Below, one piece after another: positions 15,571-24,023 of a DNA stretch of 46,931 nucleotides. The position numbers and the translations under genes are program-made. Below the pieces are notes generated by a model. The model was not told where the DNA came from. It saw only the letters and a program-made list of their open reading frames with translations, and searched no databases. The first letter of the stretch is position 1; every line of letters starts with the position of its first letter. The stretch comes from a virus, in IMG/VR virus record IMGVR_UViG_3300022072_000001, positions 1 through 46,931 of that record; one strand, given 5' to 3'.

Positions 15571-16829
15571 TATACTACACTATAATTAACCCCTGTTCGC
15601 TTAGAGGGTAACAATATCCTGTCAATGTTGCTGGTGTCAAATTGTATGGCATCTATAGCACTATTAAGCTCATGGACTAAACCCATTGGCTTTCCTGTGC
15701 TTTGGGTATCTCCGAACAATTCAAACTGCATTTTTTGCCAATCTACATTGATATTCCTATTTACTCTGCTTTCTGCATTCGCTGCCAATTGTTTCACTAA
15801 ATTGACTGCAATTTGCTTTTGAATAGCAGTAGCAAATAGGCTCTTTTGCTCTAAAATAAAGTCTGTATAATCTGCCCTGACATCAAACTGTAAATTGATA
15901 CCGTAGTTAGTAGAATAGTTGTAGGCGTTTTTTGTGAGGTCCCCCAACGTGGTCAAAGCCTCAGTAGTCTGGAAGCCATGAACCCCAAAAAATTTATTAA
16001 AAGTAAACAAACCCAATCGACCGAAACCGCTATTTTCATAGCTTAATGAATAGTCATAGACCCCGTTGATTGGATTGCCAGTAATTACATTCAAATCATA
16101 TTCCAGATAATAAGAATTACCCCCTGCCATGCTCCAAACAACGTCCAAGCTAGCAAGGTCAAACCATTGCACCGAACCTGCACCCGTGTAAACAAAGTTG
16201 AAGGTGTGTATTTCTGTTTTTTGTCCAGATTGAAAAAGCTTGATTGGAATAGTCTGATTTTGTGTAAATTGCAAACCTATCTTAGTAATCCTTTGAATTA
16301 CCCCCCTGCTCTTATAGGGTATAATTTCAAAGCCTACCCTGTAATCTCTCACGTCTACTAGGTCCACAAAATTTCCTGTGCGTTCAAATAATTGACTTCT
16401 GGAAAGTAGATTTTTTGCTGTCTTTCTTTTTACCTTCAGTTCTGCCCACTTATTTAACAGGCTTATAATTCCCTGTTCTGTTCTTTCTTGTAGCCAATTG
16501 GTAAAAGGGTAATAAATTTTCCAGTAGGTTGCGTCTGGTGGCGTTTGGTTAGTGTTGGCAGCAATACAAATATAGTCTATACTACTAACTTTCACTATTT
16601 GCCCAATTGTGTACGCTGTTGCATTGTTCCATGCTGGAACAGTCACCAAATCAAATTGAGGTGCTGCGCTCAACATGTTCTGAAACGTCAATAAGGCGCT
16701 GGCATCATTCACAAATAGACCGCTTTCGCTGGTGGTCATTGCTTGTAATTGTGTACCGCTTGGGTCATAGTTTTGACGATAGCCAACTAAACCCAAAAGA
16801 CCTGCCTTAATAGTTGAAACATTGAACAT
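15570..16829 (-). CDS. Virion structural protein with chitin-binding-like module
   Basis: 419 residues from the ATG at 16829 (M-F-N-V-S-T-I-K-A-G), chosen because an upstream ATG at 16862 would put the terminator hairpin 16845-16877 inside the coding part. Residues about 67-103 have the pattern W-x5-Y-x2-G-x2-V-x6-Y-x-C-x10-P-P-x4-W (from W-N-N-A-T-A-Y to Y-W-K), like the carbohydrate-binding CBM5/12 fold often inserted in phage virion proteins. The remainder is beta-rich. It follows the capsid gene directly and may be a major tail or head-fibre component. Confidence 0.65.
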   Translation of the reverse strand: MFNVSTIKAGLLGLVGYRQNYDPSGTQLQAMTTSESGLFVNDASALLTFQNMLSAAPQFDLVTVPAWNNATAYTIGQIVKVSSIDYICIAANTNQTPPDATYWKIYYPFTNWLQERTEQGIISLLNKWAELKVKRKTAKNLLSRSQLFERTGNFVDLVDVRDYRVGFEIIPYKSRGVIQRITKIGLQFTQNQTIPIKLFQSGQKTEIHTFNFVYTGAGSVQWFDLASLDVVWSMAGGNSYYLEYDLNVITGNPINGVYDYSLSYENSGFGRLGLFTFNKFFGVHGFQTTEALTTLGDLTKNAYNYSTNYGINLQFDVRADYTDFILEQKSLFATAIQKQIAVNLVKQLAANAESRVNRNINVDWQKMQFELFGDTQSTGKPMGLVHELNSAIDAIQFDTSNIDRILLPSKRTGVNYSVV

Positions 16830-16844
16830 AAGAAAAGATAAAAC

Positions 16845-16877
16845 AAAGGGGGCTAACAGCACCGAAAGACCCCCTTT
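16845..16877 (-). terminator. Terminator/attenuator after major capsid gene
   Basis: AAAGGGGG (16845-16852) and CCCCCTTT (16870-16877) form an 8-bp stem. On the minus strand the stem is followed by TTTGTTTTATCTTTT. It lies between the capsid gene stop (16915) and the next start (16829), a usual place for partial termination that keeps capsid mRNA in excess. Confidence 0.65.
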
Positions 16878-16914
16878 ATTGATTTATGGATTAGTCTGAT
16901 TAAATCTAATCTAA

Positions 16915-17970
16915 TTAGGCCGTCTGTACATCAAACTTAATAATCCCTGAAGGAATCGTAGAACGGTCGGAATTATACTTAACAACATAAGCCACATCAA
17001 AAGCAAAATCAACAAATCTTGCACCTGTTCTGGTTAGGTGGGCGGTTGCGCCTCCTGCTACACTACTTGCATCGACTGCTGCCTCATAGGAATAATAACC
17101 TGAATTGATACCCAATAATGGGATTTCAACAGTTCCCCACTCATGCGAAGTACCTAATTTAGTTCCCATAATTGCGTCTGGTTCAACTCTGGTCAACATA
17201 CCTAAAGTACCATCTGTGATTGCATAACCTGTTGCAGATTTCAAAGCAGCATTAGAAATGCTATTTGAAAAACCGAAAAACTTATCTGCAAAAGGCAGCG
17301 TTTTGTTCTCCTGGTTGTATTCCCCAAATCCTTCCATTCGGTTAGTAATCGCTTTCAAGCCTTGATTTCCGACAATATCACCTCCGAACAAATCAAAATC
17401 ATTTGATTGCATCATAGGGTCAAGGTCGTGTACAATGTAGGCACTTTTCAGGTCTGCTATTGTCGTTTCACTTACTACATTTGAAGCAAAGGTATTATTA
17501 TCTCCCGTCACCTCTCCAATTACTTGCGTTTTTGCAGCATCTAATGCCGTAACTGCCAAACCCTCTAAAGTGGTTTTCATTTTGACAATCATTGCCTGGT
17601 ACTTCTTATCAAAATCTAACTGCATGTCAACATCATTGTTGTAATGTTGGGCAGGATACATTGCAAATCCATAAGCCAAAGTGGTAAACACTACGGTATA
17701 GAATGCACTTGTATTTTCATCTGCTGCAATTGTTAAAGGGCGTGTACTTCTTACAGTCACATCTTTGTAATTGATAACAGGTATTTTTAAGGTATTTCCA
17801 GCACTTGAAAAAGCACGTTGCGCTAATTGGGGGGTGATAAAAGACTGCGCCCCTTGGGTTTGCCTCATAAAGGCATTGTGAACCCCTGCGCTGGTTACTC
17901 TTAATTCAGCACTATCAAATCTAGGGGATTTTTCTCTAAATTCAAGCGCCAAAGTTGCTACTAAACTCAT
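16915..17970 (-). CDS. Major capsid protein
   Basis: 351 residues, directly after the scaffold candidate. The N-terminal region is followed by a beta-rich core with V-I-N-Y-K-D-V-T-V-R-S-T-R-P-L-T-I and F-T-T-L-A-Y-G-F-A-M-Y-P-A-Q-H-Y, and a long helix (K-K-Y-Q-A-M-I-V-K-M-K-T-T-L-E-G-L-A), consistent with an HK97-type fold. Order TerL, portal, scaffold, capsid and a terminator just after the gene support the call. I cannot confirm the fold by search. Confidence 0.8.
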   Translation of the reverse strand: MSLVATLALEFREKSPRFDSAELRVTSAGVHNAFMRQTQGAQSFITPQLAQRAFSSAGNTLKIPVINYKDVTVRSTRPLTIAADENTSAFYTVVFTTLAYGFAMYPAQHYNNDVDMQLDFDKKYQAMIVKMKTTLEGLAVTALDAAKTQVIGEVTGDNNTFASNVVSETTIADLKSAYIVHDLDPMMQSNDFDLFGGDIVGNQGLKAITNRMEGFGEYNQENKTLPFADKFFGFSNSISNAALKSATGYAITDGTLGMLTRVEPDAIMGTKLGTSHEWGTVEIPLLGINSGYYSYEAAVDASSVAGGATAHLTRTGARFVDFAFDVAYVVKYNSDRSTIPSGIIKFDVQTA

Positions 17971-18036
17971 AATAATGAATTTTTAGGTTAAAAAATGTTG
18001 GCAACTTTGGCACTTGTTGCGGTGTATTATATTATA

Positions 18037-18981
18037 TTATATTAATGGTAAGGCAGCTATATCATTTTGACTATAAGCTTCCTTTAATTTTGTTTGATAT
18101 TCGGCTGTATTTCTGGCAATTCCTTGGGTAGCTAATTGCTTTTCAATCATTGCGGTGGCTTCTACTTTCGTTTTTGCCCCTGAAATGCTTATACTACCTG
18201 CTGCCCCTTTTCCTGCTCCTGCTGCTTGTGTTCCTGCTCCTGCTGCCGTGTGGCCTGTTGCCATGATTGGCGCTATGTCTGGGGTCATAATTTCCAGCAA
18301 ACTAGCTGGCTGGCTTGGGTCGTTTGGTGATGTTATCAAAATCCCATCTTCATTGCGGTAAACTGTTTTCTTTACTCCACCTTGGTCAACAAAATCCATT
18401 TTCACCCTTCCTTTTACTGCCTGTTTTACGCTCAACAGGTGCGAATCTCTCAAAGCCTTTGGGATAATATCTTCTGACTTATAAGCGAAGCCGTTTAAGG
18501 CTTGTCCAAATTCTGCTTGCCATTTCAAGCCCTCTAAATCGCTTTGGTACTTTTCTTTTTCGCTGTTCAGCTTCGTTTGTAACTGCTCGATAGAGGTAGT
18601 TCTATCTAGTAACTGTTGTTCTAAACTTGAAACTTTCCCCTTTAATGCTGTATCTAATGAACCGTTTGCTATTTGGTTTTCTAAGTCTGCTTTTTCCTGC
18701 TGTAGTCTGTTTAATTTCGTTATTAGTTCGCTGCTGTTTCCTGCTGCTTTTAAACTGCTTAATTCTGTTTTCACAAAATCGCTGGTTTTCATGCCGTGTG
18801 GTTTATTTTTTCCAGTCAGTTCTAAAATGACTGAATCAATACTTCCTAGAATTGTTCCCATCTCTTTTCCTATCACGGTTGTTTCATCGTTTTTGGAAAG
18901 GTTGGAAATTGCTGTTAATTGGTCATCTGTTAGGCTCTTTAAGACTTCCTGTTGTTTTAAGACTTCTGCTGTTAATGCCAT
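18037..18981 (-). CDS. Capsid scaffolding protein (Gp20-like)
   Basis: 314 residues. Residues about 85-165 are a strong coiled coil (L-I-T-K-L-N-R-L-Q-Q-E-K-A-D-L-E-N-Q-I; L-E-Q-Q-L-L-D-R-T-T-S-I-E-Q-L-Q-T-K-L). A segment near 165-210 (W-Q-A-E-F-G-Q-A-L-N-G-F-A-Y-K-S-E-D-I) and an Ala/Gly-rich region (G-T-Q-A-A-G-A-G-K-G-A-A-G) follow. Helical acidic protein immediately before the capsid gene is the usual scaffold; it would be needed for procapsid assembly. No protease motif seen. Confidence 0.7.
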   Translation of the reverse strand: MALTAEVLKQQEVLKSLTDDQLTAISNLSKNDETTVIGKEMGTILGSIDSVILELTGKNKPHGMKTSDFVKTELSSLKAAGNSSELITKLNRLQQEKADLENQIANGSLDTALKGKVSSLEQQLLDRTTSIEQLQTKLNSEKEKYQSDLEGLKWQAEFGQALNGFAYKSEDIIPKALRDSHLLSVKQAVKGRVKMDFVDQGGVKKTVYRNEDGILITSPNDPSQPASLLEIMTPDIAPIMATGHTAAGAGTQAAGAGKGAAGSISISGAKTKVEATAMIEKQLATQGIARNTAEYQTKLKEAYSQNDIAALPLI

Positions 18982-19025
18982 AAACTTTACGCTTAATTTA
19001 TGTGTTATAAAAAAATGATTTATTA

Positions 19026-19313
19026 TTACTTAATCGTGGACCACCCTTTGTCTGGATCTGGCTGCATGTTTTTTGCTCCTTTTGGCAGGTGCAAAATTTG
19101 GTTAACTTTCAAACCCTGACTAGCTCTATTTTTCAGGAAAATTGACCACATTCGACTATCTGCCTTGTAGGTGAAAGGTTTTGAAATCTTTTCGCCCGTG
19201 TCGGGGTCACGTTCTCTTCTTTCGACAATTGCAACTACTGTTTTCTCTTCACCTTTCAAAACTTCATATTTCGCTGTAGTCGTTTTCTTAGTTGGTGGTG
19301 TTGTGGATGCCAT
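19026..19313 (-). CDS. Small head-region protein, unknown
   Basis: 95 residues, threonine/lysine-rich at the start (T-T-P-P-T-K-K-T-T-T-A-K) then a small beta-type domain with V-V-A-I-V-E-R-R-E-R-D-P-D-T-G-E. Its start overlaps the portal gene end by 26 bases. Between portal and scaffold; role unknown. Confidence 0.6.
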   Translation of the reverse strand: MASTTPPTKKTTTAKYEVLKGEEKTVVAIVERRERDPDTGEKISKPFTYKADSRMWSIFLKNRASQGLKVNQILHLPKGAKNMQPDPDKGWSTIK

Positions 19314-21060
19314 TTGAAATTGATTGCGCCCTCTCTATTTCTAGGGCTGGTTTAATAATGTAGCTTTCTAAGCTTGTTTTAATTATTTCAATCCGTTTAT
19401 TGAAAATCAAATCTTTTCCAAATTCAGTTACTAGTATATTTTCTCTTTCAAATTTTTGTAATAAGCTAGAAAAGTTGACTTTTAAAATATAATCGCTGTA
19501 TTCAATGTGACCTTTTTCGTACATGATTTGCACCTGTGAGGCGCTCAAATGTCTAAAGGGGTCTAAGTTTAATATGATTTGAACCCTTGCAAATTGTTCC
19601 CTGTTGTTCTTGTACCTGGTTGCAAAGTATTGCTCTTGTAAAAAGTCTAATGTGATGCTGTCCAATTGGGCTGCTCTGGCAGATTCATAGAACCCTAAGA
19701 GGGTAGATGCATCATATAAAAAGAACTCGCTGCCATAATTTACACTACAATCAATAAATAGGCTGTCATACCTTAATTTGAAAATAGTGTTTAATAGCCA
19801 TTTTTCGGAGCGTTCAAAGCTGCCCTTAACTTTCAATAATACTGCCTTTCTGCTTTCAAAAAGTGACATCACTTGTTTTTCGTTAATAGCCTCTTTTGAA
19901 GTGTCTAAGATGTTTCCTGTCACTCCCTCAAAAATTGCTACTTTTCTTCTTTCGCACTCTTCAACCGTGTAATTTAGTTGATTTGTTCCCATCTCAACTA
20001 TCCCCATTGGTTGCCGTAAATTTGCCCCGTCTGCTTGTTCAGGGGTTGGCACTTTTATAATACCCCCTGCGCCTGTCAATCGTCTTTTTTGACATAGTGG
20101 GCATTGTTGAGGGTAGCCTCCAGAATCAAGTAAACTAATATTTGATTCATTTACCAAAAATCCCTTTTTACATTCTGCTAGACCTTCTCCCCTTTCAATC
20201 TGTCTTGAATAATCACAATCTTCATCAAATACCCATATAAGAGGGTAAGGGGCGTACATGTCAAAAACATGCTTAGAAATAAGGAAAAATAAATATTTGT
20301 CAAGGCTCGCTAAATAGTCAGTCAATACGCTTTTTTTAATCTGCGGCGCTGAACTATTTACGGGGTCGGACAAAAACCAATTAGCAGGGCAATAACCTAA
20401 ATTATGTGCATTGTCTGAAATTGGTATCTGGCTTATTTCATCTTTAGACTTTTCAACTTTTTGAAAAATCCTGTAGCTTGTATTATCTAAAACAGCTAAT
20501 GTGCTTTCGTTAATATCAAAAATTAACCAGTTTATTGATTCCCCTTTTGACTCAAAATCAATCACTCTTTCAAGGGGTAAAAAATAATAATAGGGTTCTG
20601 GTCTTTCGGTCGTTTGCTCTGTTGGTAGGTCAACAATCATTATAGAATTGAACCTAGTCTTAAAAGCATTCATTGACCTTTTACGCCAATCTTTTTTAAA
20701 TTCGGTCTGCTCTAAATGGTTGTTTGCATCTTCTAAAAGTTCCCTGCTGGCAAATTGCAGATTATCTGCTGAATCCTGACCATCAAAAATTTTGTCAAGT
20801 ACGTCAAATATCTCCCCTGTTAGCGTTACCGTTTCGACTGGTAACTTAAACATGGAAAGGAAAAGCTGAAATTTATCAAAAGGAATTAGCTTCTTTACCC
20901 AATCCAGAAAAGGGTTTGCTGAAACCGTTTGGTCGTGCATTGTAAGGGTCGTTTGGGTATGAAACCTAACTTTCCTTTCGTGACTAATTGCGGCCTTTAG
21001 CACCCTTTGGTGCTTTGGCTCTTTTAGTCTTTCCTGTATTTGCTGGACCGTTAGTGACAT
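19288..21060 (-). CDS. Portal protein
   Basis: 590 residues from ATG 21060 (M-S-L-T-V-Q-Q-I-Q-E-R-L-K-E-P-K-H-Q-R-V-L-K), the more natural start; an ATG at 21099 in the same frame would add 13 basic residues. It follows terminase and one other gene and precedes the scaffold and capsid, and has the long mixed helical/beta layout of a portal, with a late stem-like helix (N-E-K-Q-V-M-S-L-F-E-S-R-K-A-V-L-L-K-V-K) and a Q-C-P-L-C-Q-K-R-R motif near residue 320. Portals form the ring at the packaging vertex. The start overlaps the upstream gene by 77 bases. Confidence 0.75.
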   Translation of the reverse strand: MSLTVQQIQERLKEPKHQRVLKAAISHERKVRFHTQTTLTMHDQTVSANPFLDWVKKLIPFDKFQLFLSMFKLPVETVTLTGEIFDVLDKIFDGQDSADNLQFASRELLEDANNHLEQTEFKKDWRKRSMNAFKTRFNSIMIVDLPTEQTTERPEPYYYFLPLERVIDFESKGESINWLIFDINESTLAVLDNTSYRIFQKVEKSKDEISQIPISDNAHNLGYCPANWFLSDPVNSSAPQIKKSVLTDYLASLDKYLFFLISKHVFDMYAPYPLIWVFDEDCDYSRQIERGEGLAECKKGFLVNESNISLLDSGGYPQQCPLCQKRRLTGAGGIIKVPTPEQADGANLRQPMGIVEMGTNQLNYTVEECERRKVAIFEGVTGNILDTSKEAINEKQVMSLFESRKAVLLKVKGSFERSEKWLLNTIFKLRYDSLFIDCSVNYGSEFFLYDASTLLGFYESARAAQLDSITLDFLQEQYFATRYKNNREQFARVQIILNLDPFRHLSASQVQIMYEKGHIEYSDYILKVNFSSLLQKFERENILVTEFGKDLIFNKRIEIIKTSLESYIIKPALEIERAQSISNGIHNTTN

Positions 21061-21196
21061 TGTCTGGATTTTCTGTTTTTTCCTTTTCGTACCATCCACC
21101 GTTGTCAGTCATAGCTAAAAGTCTGTCAGCATGGTTGCGGTCAAACTCTTTGCCATCTGCTGCAATAGCTGGATGATATAATAAAACCTTAGTCAT
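20984..21196 (-). CDS. Small protein between virion gene and portal
   Basis: 70 residues: V-L-L-Y-H-P-A-I-A-A-D-G-K-E-F-D-R-N-H-A-D-R-L-L-A-M-T-D-N-G-G-W-Y, then a Lys/Pro/Asn-rich basic tail. The first half resembles small phage proteins with a D-G-W/G-G-W turn near head genes, seen from memory and not checked. It starts two bases after the 219-residue gene's stop and overlaps the portal gene. Confidence 0.6.
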   Translation of the reverse strand: MTKVLLYHPAIAADGKEFDRNHADRLLAMTDNGGWYEKEKTENPDNVTNGPANTGKTKRAKAPKGAKGRN

Positions 21197-21198
21197 AA

Positions 21199-21858
21199 TT
21201 ATGCGATTGTGTTCAGGTCAGCATCATCAACAGGGTTGAAATCCGTTGGCGCTAAAACCGTAAAATATTTAGACCAGTTTGGTTTAAAAGTCCATTCAAA
21301 GGCGTTTGCATCATCTTCTGCCTGTTTGCCGTGTGTTTTGTCAGCAATAAATAAAGATTGAATTGCAATAGGAAAGCCCTTGAAAGTCGTTGGGTTGGTT
21401 GGGTCATCTGAAACCCCTGCAATATGTCCACATTCATTTACTAGAAAAACCGTAAGATCTTCACAACTAATTCCATCTAATTCACGAATAGTTGATTGCC
21501 AAGCTCCAAAGAAAGTTCCTTTTACTTGTGTAGGTTCTTTGCCTACAACTCTTTGTATGCCTCCTGTTGTTTGCCCTGTGCCACCAAATTTGATTGCACT
21601 ACCTGCTGCTCCCTCATAGCCTTCTGTATAAGGTGAAAAGATCGCTTTTGTACCATCACTAGCAGCTTTTAGGGTAGTCCAACTGCCCTTTAATTTGGGG
21701 TCTGTTGTACCTATCACAAATTCATTTAGAGTTGCCCCATCTAATCGTCTTTGAAAAATGACTTTTACCACTTCGCCAAAATTCTGTCTGGTAGTGGTAG
21801 CCGTTAAGGAAGGAATTGCAGCGCCAGTTGTACATCCGCATAAAAGAGAAAATAACAT
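21199..21858 (-). CDS. Virion structural protein candidate (possible tail tube)
   Basis: 219 residues, first gene of the virion operon. The start is short and hydrophobic with two cysteines (L-F-S-L-L-C-G-C-T-T-G-A). The body is glycine/threonine-rich beta-type sequence, with W-T-F-K-P-N-W-S-K-Y-F-T-V-L near the end. Proteins of this type in bacteroidetal phages are usually conserved structural proteins, possibly tail tube; I cannot name the family. The strong promoter and palindrome upstream fit a highly expressed virion gene. Confidence 0.55.
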   Translation of the reverse strand: MLFSLLCGCTTGAAIPSLTATTTRQNFGEVVKVIFQRRLDGATLNEFVIGTTDPKLKGSWTTLKAASDGTKAIFSPYTEGYEGAAGSAIKFGGTGQTTGGIQRVVGKEPTQVKGTFFGAWQSTIRELDGISCEDLTVFLVNECGHIAGVSDDPTNPTTFKGFPIAIQSLFIADKTHGKQAEDDANAFEWTFKPNWSKYFTVLAPTDFNPVDDADLNTIA

Positions 21859-21916
21859 TTTTTGATGTTTTTAGCTCCCTCTTTGGCGCTTGAAGGTAAG
21901 TTTTTTAATGTTTTAA

Positions 21917-21931
21917 TGCAACATTGTTGCA
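21917..21931 (-). promoter_or_regulatory. Palindromic operator candidate at late promoter
   Basis: TGCAACATTGTTGCA is a perfect 7-bp inverted repeat around one central base. It sits just downstream of the predicted transcription start of the virion operon, where a bound repressor would block elongation or initiation. Confidence 0.55.
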
Positions 21932-21942
21932 TTTTGATACTA

Positions 21943-21973
21943 CAAAACTAATGTATTGTGTTTAATAATGCAA
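21943..21973 (-). promoter_or_regulatory. Virion operon promoter (TTG-N20-TAGTTTTG)
   Basis: On the minus strand TTG (21973-21971) is followed by 20 bases and TAGTTTTG (21950-21943), an exact fit to the Bacteroidota sigma consensus. Predicted start near 21936, about 80 bases upstream of the ATG at 21858. The preceding terminator at 22005-22040 insulates it from the terminase operon. Confidence 0.75.
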
Positions 21974-22004
21974 ATTTGATACAAAAAATGGTAGGGTGGG
22001 CATG

Positions 22005-22040
22005 AAAAAGCCTTACTTATTAATTTAAGTAAGGCTTTTT
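22005..22040 (-). terminator. Terminator after terminase operon
   Basis: AAAAAGCCTTACTTA (22005-22019) pairs perfectly with TAAGTAAGGCTTTTT (22026-22040), 15 bp with a six-base loop, symmetric so it can work in both directions. The rest of 21859-22168 holds the late promoter and palindrome; 22068-22145 has a short open stretch without ATG that I do not call a gene. Confidence 0.9.
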
Positions 22041-22168
22041 GGGCTAAGTTTTATTTATAAGCTTATAGCTTTAACTGTCTTATTAATTCGATTGCTGCAA
22101 GTAATTCCTTTACGGTCAACCCTTCTGTTATCGCTTCAAAATTACCCTATTTAGGGTAGGTAGGTAGT

Positions 22169-23353
22169 TTAATAAGGTGCGTTACCACTAGAAATGCCAC
22201 TACGTTTCCATCTTAACTTCAATTTCATAATTCCGTAGTATCTGGAAGCATCCCAAAAGTGATTAAATTTGTCAACTGGAATGTTGAGGGCTTCACCGTC
22301 TTTATTTTCTTTCCATTTATAATTGCTTGCCTCTTTTTTGGCGTTGAGGGAAGGATTAACAATGTTCTTTTTATATTGCTGCAAAAGTTGGATTCCATGA
22401 TTGACTGAATCTTTACCTTTTTTTGCCCCCTTGCATCTTCTGTAACCTAGGTTATTAATTTCTTTTATGCTTTTTGGTTCTGCCTGGTCTGCCCAAATTT
22501 CTGCCATTTTTGGCACTCCAAGGGCTTTCATTTCTTTGACTATTTCAGGATTTGTAAGCCCTGTTTGATAGATAAGCTCCTGCATGTACAATTCCCCGTG
22601 TAGTTCGCCAATTTTGACTAAGCAAGTAGGGTCATTAGTGAAACCAAAATCTAAACCATATCCAAGCTTTTTGCAATGTGGTGGGAAATTGTCAACATAG
22701 GCAATTTTTGTAAACACTAAGCCTTTTATTGTACCTGTTAAACCTAAAGCATAGACCCTGTATAATTGGGGGTCTGTAATCTTTAAACTTTCAATATCTC
22801 TAGCAACTTTTTCTGGTACTGCTGGATTGTCTTTGTAGGTAGAACGCTTGTATAATATTTTCTTTTGAGTGTCTAAGATTATTTTATTATGATACCAAAA
22901 GTGGCCAACTGGATTCCAGTCTAAAATTGTGCAGATGTTTGTTCTAAGCATTAATTGCCTAGCAATAGGGTAGGCTAAATAATTGCATTCATTAATAAAG
23001 GTTATATCAAATTTAGGTCCTTTGGCTTTTCCTATCTTATCGACTGACAGGAATTTGATTGTACAATTGCCAATCCAGAATTTTTTTGCTTGTTCTTGGT
23101 GTTTTTTAACGCCCCCAATCTCTTCTATTATGTTTACAAAATCTTCATAAGCACCATCCTGCAAATGCTCTCTGGTTTGACCAATTACCCTTAGTTTTAA
23201 TGTTTGTTTAGTCCTTCGCATAAACAAAGCAAGGGCAACCAATACGCCAAAAGTTTTGCCTGAATAGGTCCCCCCCTGTTGGGCAATAATATCATAGCCT
23301 TTGCCTAAGCCTCTCAGGGTTGAATATACTACTTTTGTCTTATTGTGAATCAT
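22169..23353 (-). CDS. terL: Terminase large subunit
   Basis: 394 residues. ATPase domain: Walker A G-G-T-Y-S-G-K-T at residues 27-34, Walker B F-D-I-T-F-I-N-E with the catalytic Glu at 122. Nuclease domain: G-L-D-F-G-F-T-N-D (Asp235), A-D-Q-A-E-P (Asp289) and H-F-W-D-A-S-R-Y (Asp368), the RNase H-like acidic triad. It translocates DNA into the procapsid and cuts concatemers. The order Y-G-L-D-F-G-F and E-W-D/W-A-D pattern match the PBSX/Terminase_3-like branch. It lies four bases downstream of the small subunit and before a strong terminator. Confidence 0.95.
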   Translation of the reverse strand: MIHNKTKVVYSTLRGLGKGYDIIAQQGGTYSGKTFGVLVALALFMRRTKQTLKLRVIGQTREHLQDGAYEDFVNIIEEIGGVKKHQEQAKKFWIGNCTIKFLSVDKIGKAKGPKFDITFINECNYLAYPIARQLMLRTNICTILDWNPVGHFWYHNKIILDTQKKILYKRSTYKDNPAVPEKVARDIESLKITDPQLYRVYALGLTGTIKGLVFTKIAYVDNFPPHCKKLGYGLDFGFTNDPTCLVKIGELHGELYMQELIYQTGLTNPEIVKEMKALGVPKMAEIWADQAEPKSIKEINNLGYRRCKGAKKGKDSVNHGIQLLQQYKKNIVNPSLNAKKEASNYKWKENKDGEALNIPVDKFNHFWDASRYYGIMKLKLRWKRSGISSGNAPY

Positions 23354-23357
23354 TTCA

Positions 23358-23867
23358 TTATTCTAAAGTGTCGCTTATTTCATCTTCAGGCGTTGTTATA
23401 ATGTCCTCCTGGTGGGTGATGTTTACTGTGCTTTGTGTGGTTGATTCAACCTCTATTTTGTCGCTCCAACCTCTATTTTTCAAAGCAAAGATGTGACCTG
23501 TTGAATTTTTGTTAGCTAATCCTTTTTCGTGGTGATGCTCAATTAATGTGATTGCTCTTTTTATAGGGTGGGAAAAAACTTGCTTATCTCTATAGTCGTA
23601 AAGGCTTGATTTATCAGCAAAACCTAAAAAAAGGGTTAACCCTGTGATAGTAGGGGGTTCTGGTTGTCTGTCCCAAACTTCAATATCAATCTCTTTTTGT
23701 GCATTCGTTTTAGGGTCTTTAATTGTTTGTTTTTCTTGGTGGCTTTCCCCTTCAATGTGTTTAAAATATTCATCACATCTGACTGTTAATTGTCTGAGTG
23801 TTTTATATTTTGGGGGTCTACCATTGTTTGCCCCTACTGCATATTTATTTCCTTTTGCTGCTGCCAT
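23358..23867 (-). CDS. Terminase small subunit
   Basis: 169 residues from ATG 23867 (M-A-A-A-K-G-N-K-Y-A-V-G-A-N-N-G-R-P-P-K-Y), the typical opening of gp3-like DNA-packaging proteins. Residues 60-115 carry the D-R-Q-P-E-P-P-T-I-T-G-L-T-L-F-L-G-F-A-D-K-S-S-L-Y-type helix-turn-helix, split here only for description. An in-frame ATG at 23891 exists, but starting at 23867 leaves a four-base gap after the small upstream gene. It binds the packaging site and recruits TerL. Confidence 0.85.
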   Translation of the reverse strand: MAAAKGNKYAVGANNGRPPKYKTLRQLTVRCDEYFKHIEGESHQEKQTIKDPKTNAQKEIDIEVWDRQPEPPTITGLTLFLGFADKSSLYDYRDKQVFSHPIKRAITLIEHHHEKGLANKNSTGHIFALKNRGWSDKIEVESTTQSTVNITHQEDIITTPEDEISDTLE

Positions 23868-23871
23868 GCTT

Positions 23872-23973
23872 TCAATTTTTAAGATGTTCATAAGCTTTCC
23901 AAAAGCTCCAAAGGACTAGGAAAACTACTAAAATCTTTATTGTGTTGATTTCTTCAGGGCTGAAATTTTCCAT
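23872..23973 (-). CDS. Small single-pass membrane peptide
   Basis: 33 residues: a short acidic start (M-E-N-F-S-P-E-E-I-N), one hydrophobic segment (I-K-I-L-V-V-F-L-V-L-W-S-F-W) and a basic tail (K-A-Y-E-H-L-K-N). ATG at 23973 and stop four bases before the TerS start; it is the first gene after the promoter at 24029-24059. Composition is strongly protein-like for such a short frame. Role unknown; could be a small holin, or a membrane regulator. Confidence 0.55.
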   Translation of the reverse strand: MENFSPEEINTIKILVVFLVLWSFWKAYEHLKN

Positions 23974-24023
23974 AATTATTATTTATAAAATTCAATTTCT
24001 TGTACTTCAATAGGTCGTTTCAT

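Noticed and set aside
22068-22145. Open stretch on the minus strand (I-T-E-G-L-T-V-K-E-L-L-A-A-I-E-L)
   Set aside because: Protein-like but only 26 codons after a stop, with no ATG; a TTG start would leave 18 residues. Might be a remnant, not called as a gene.
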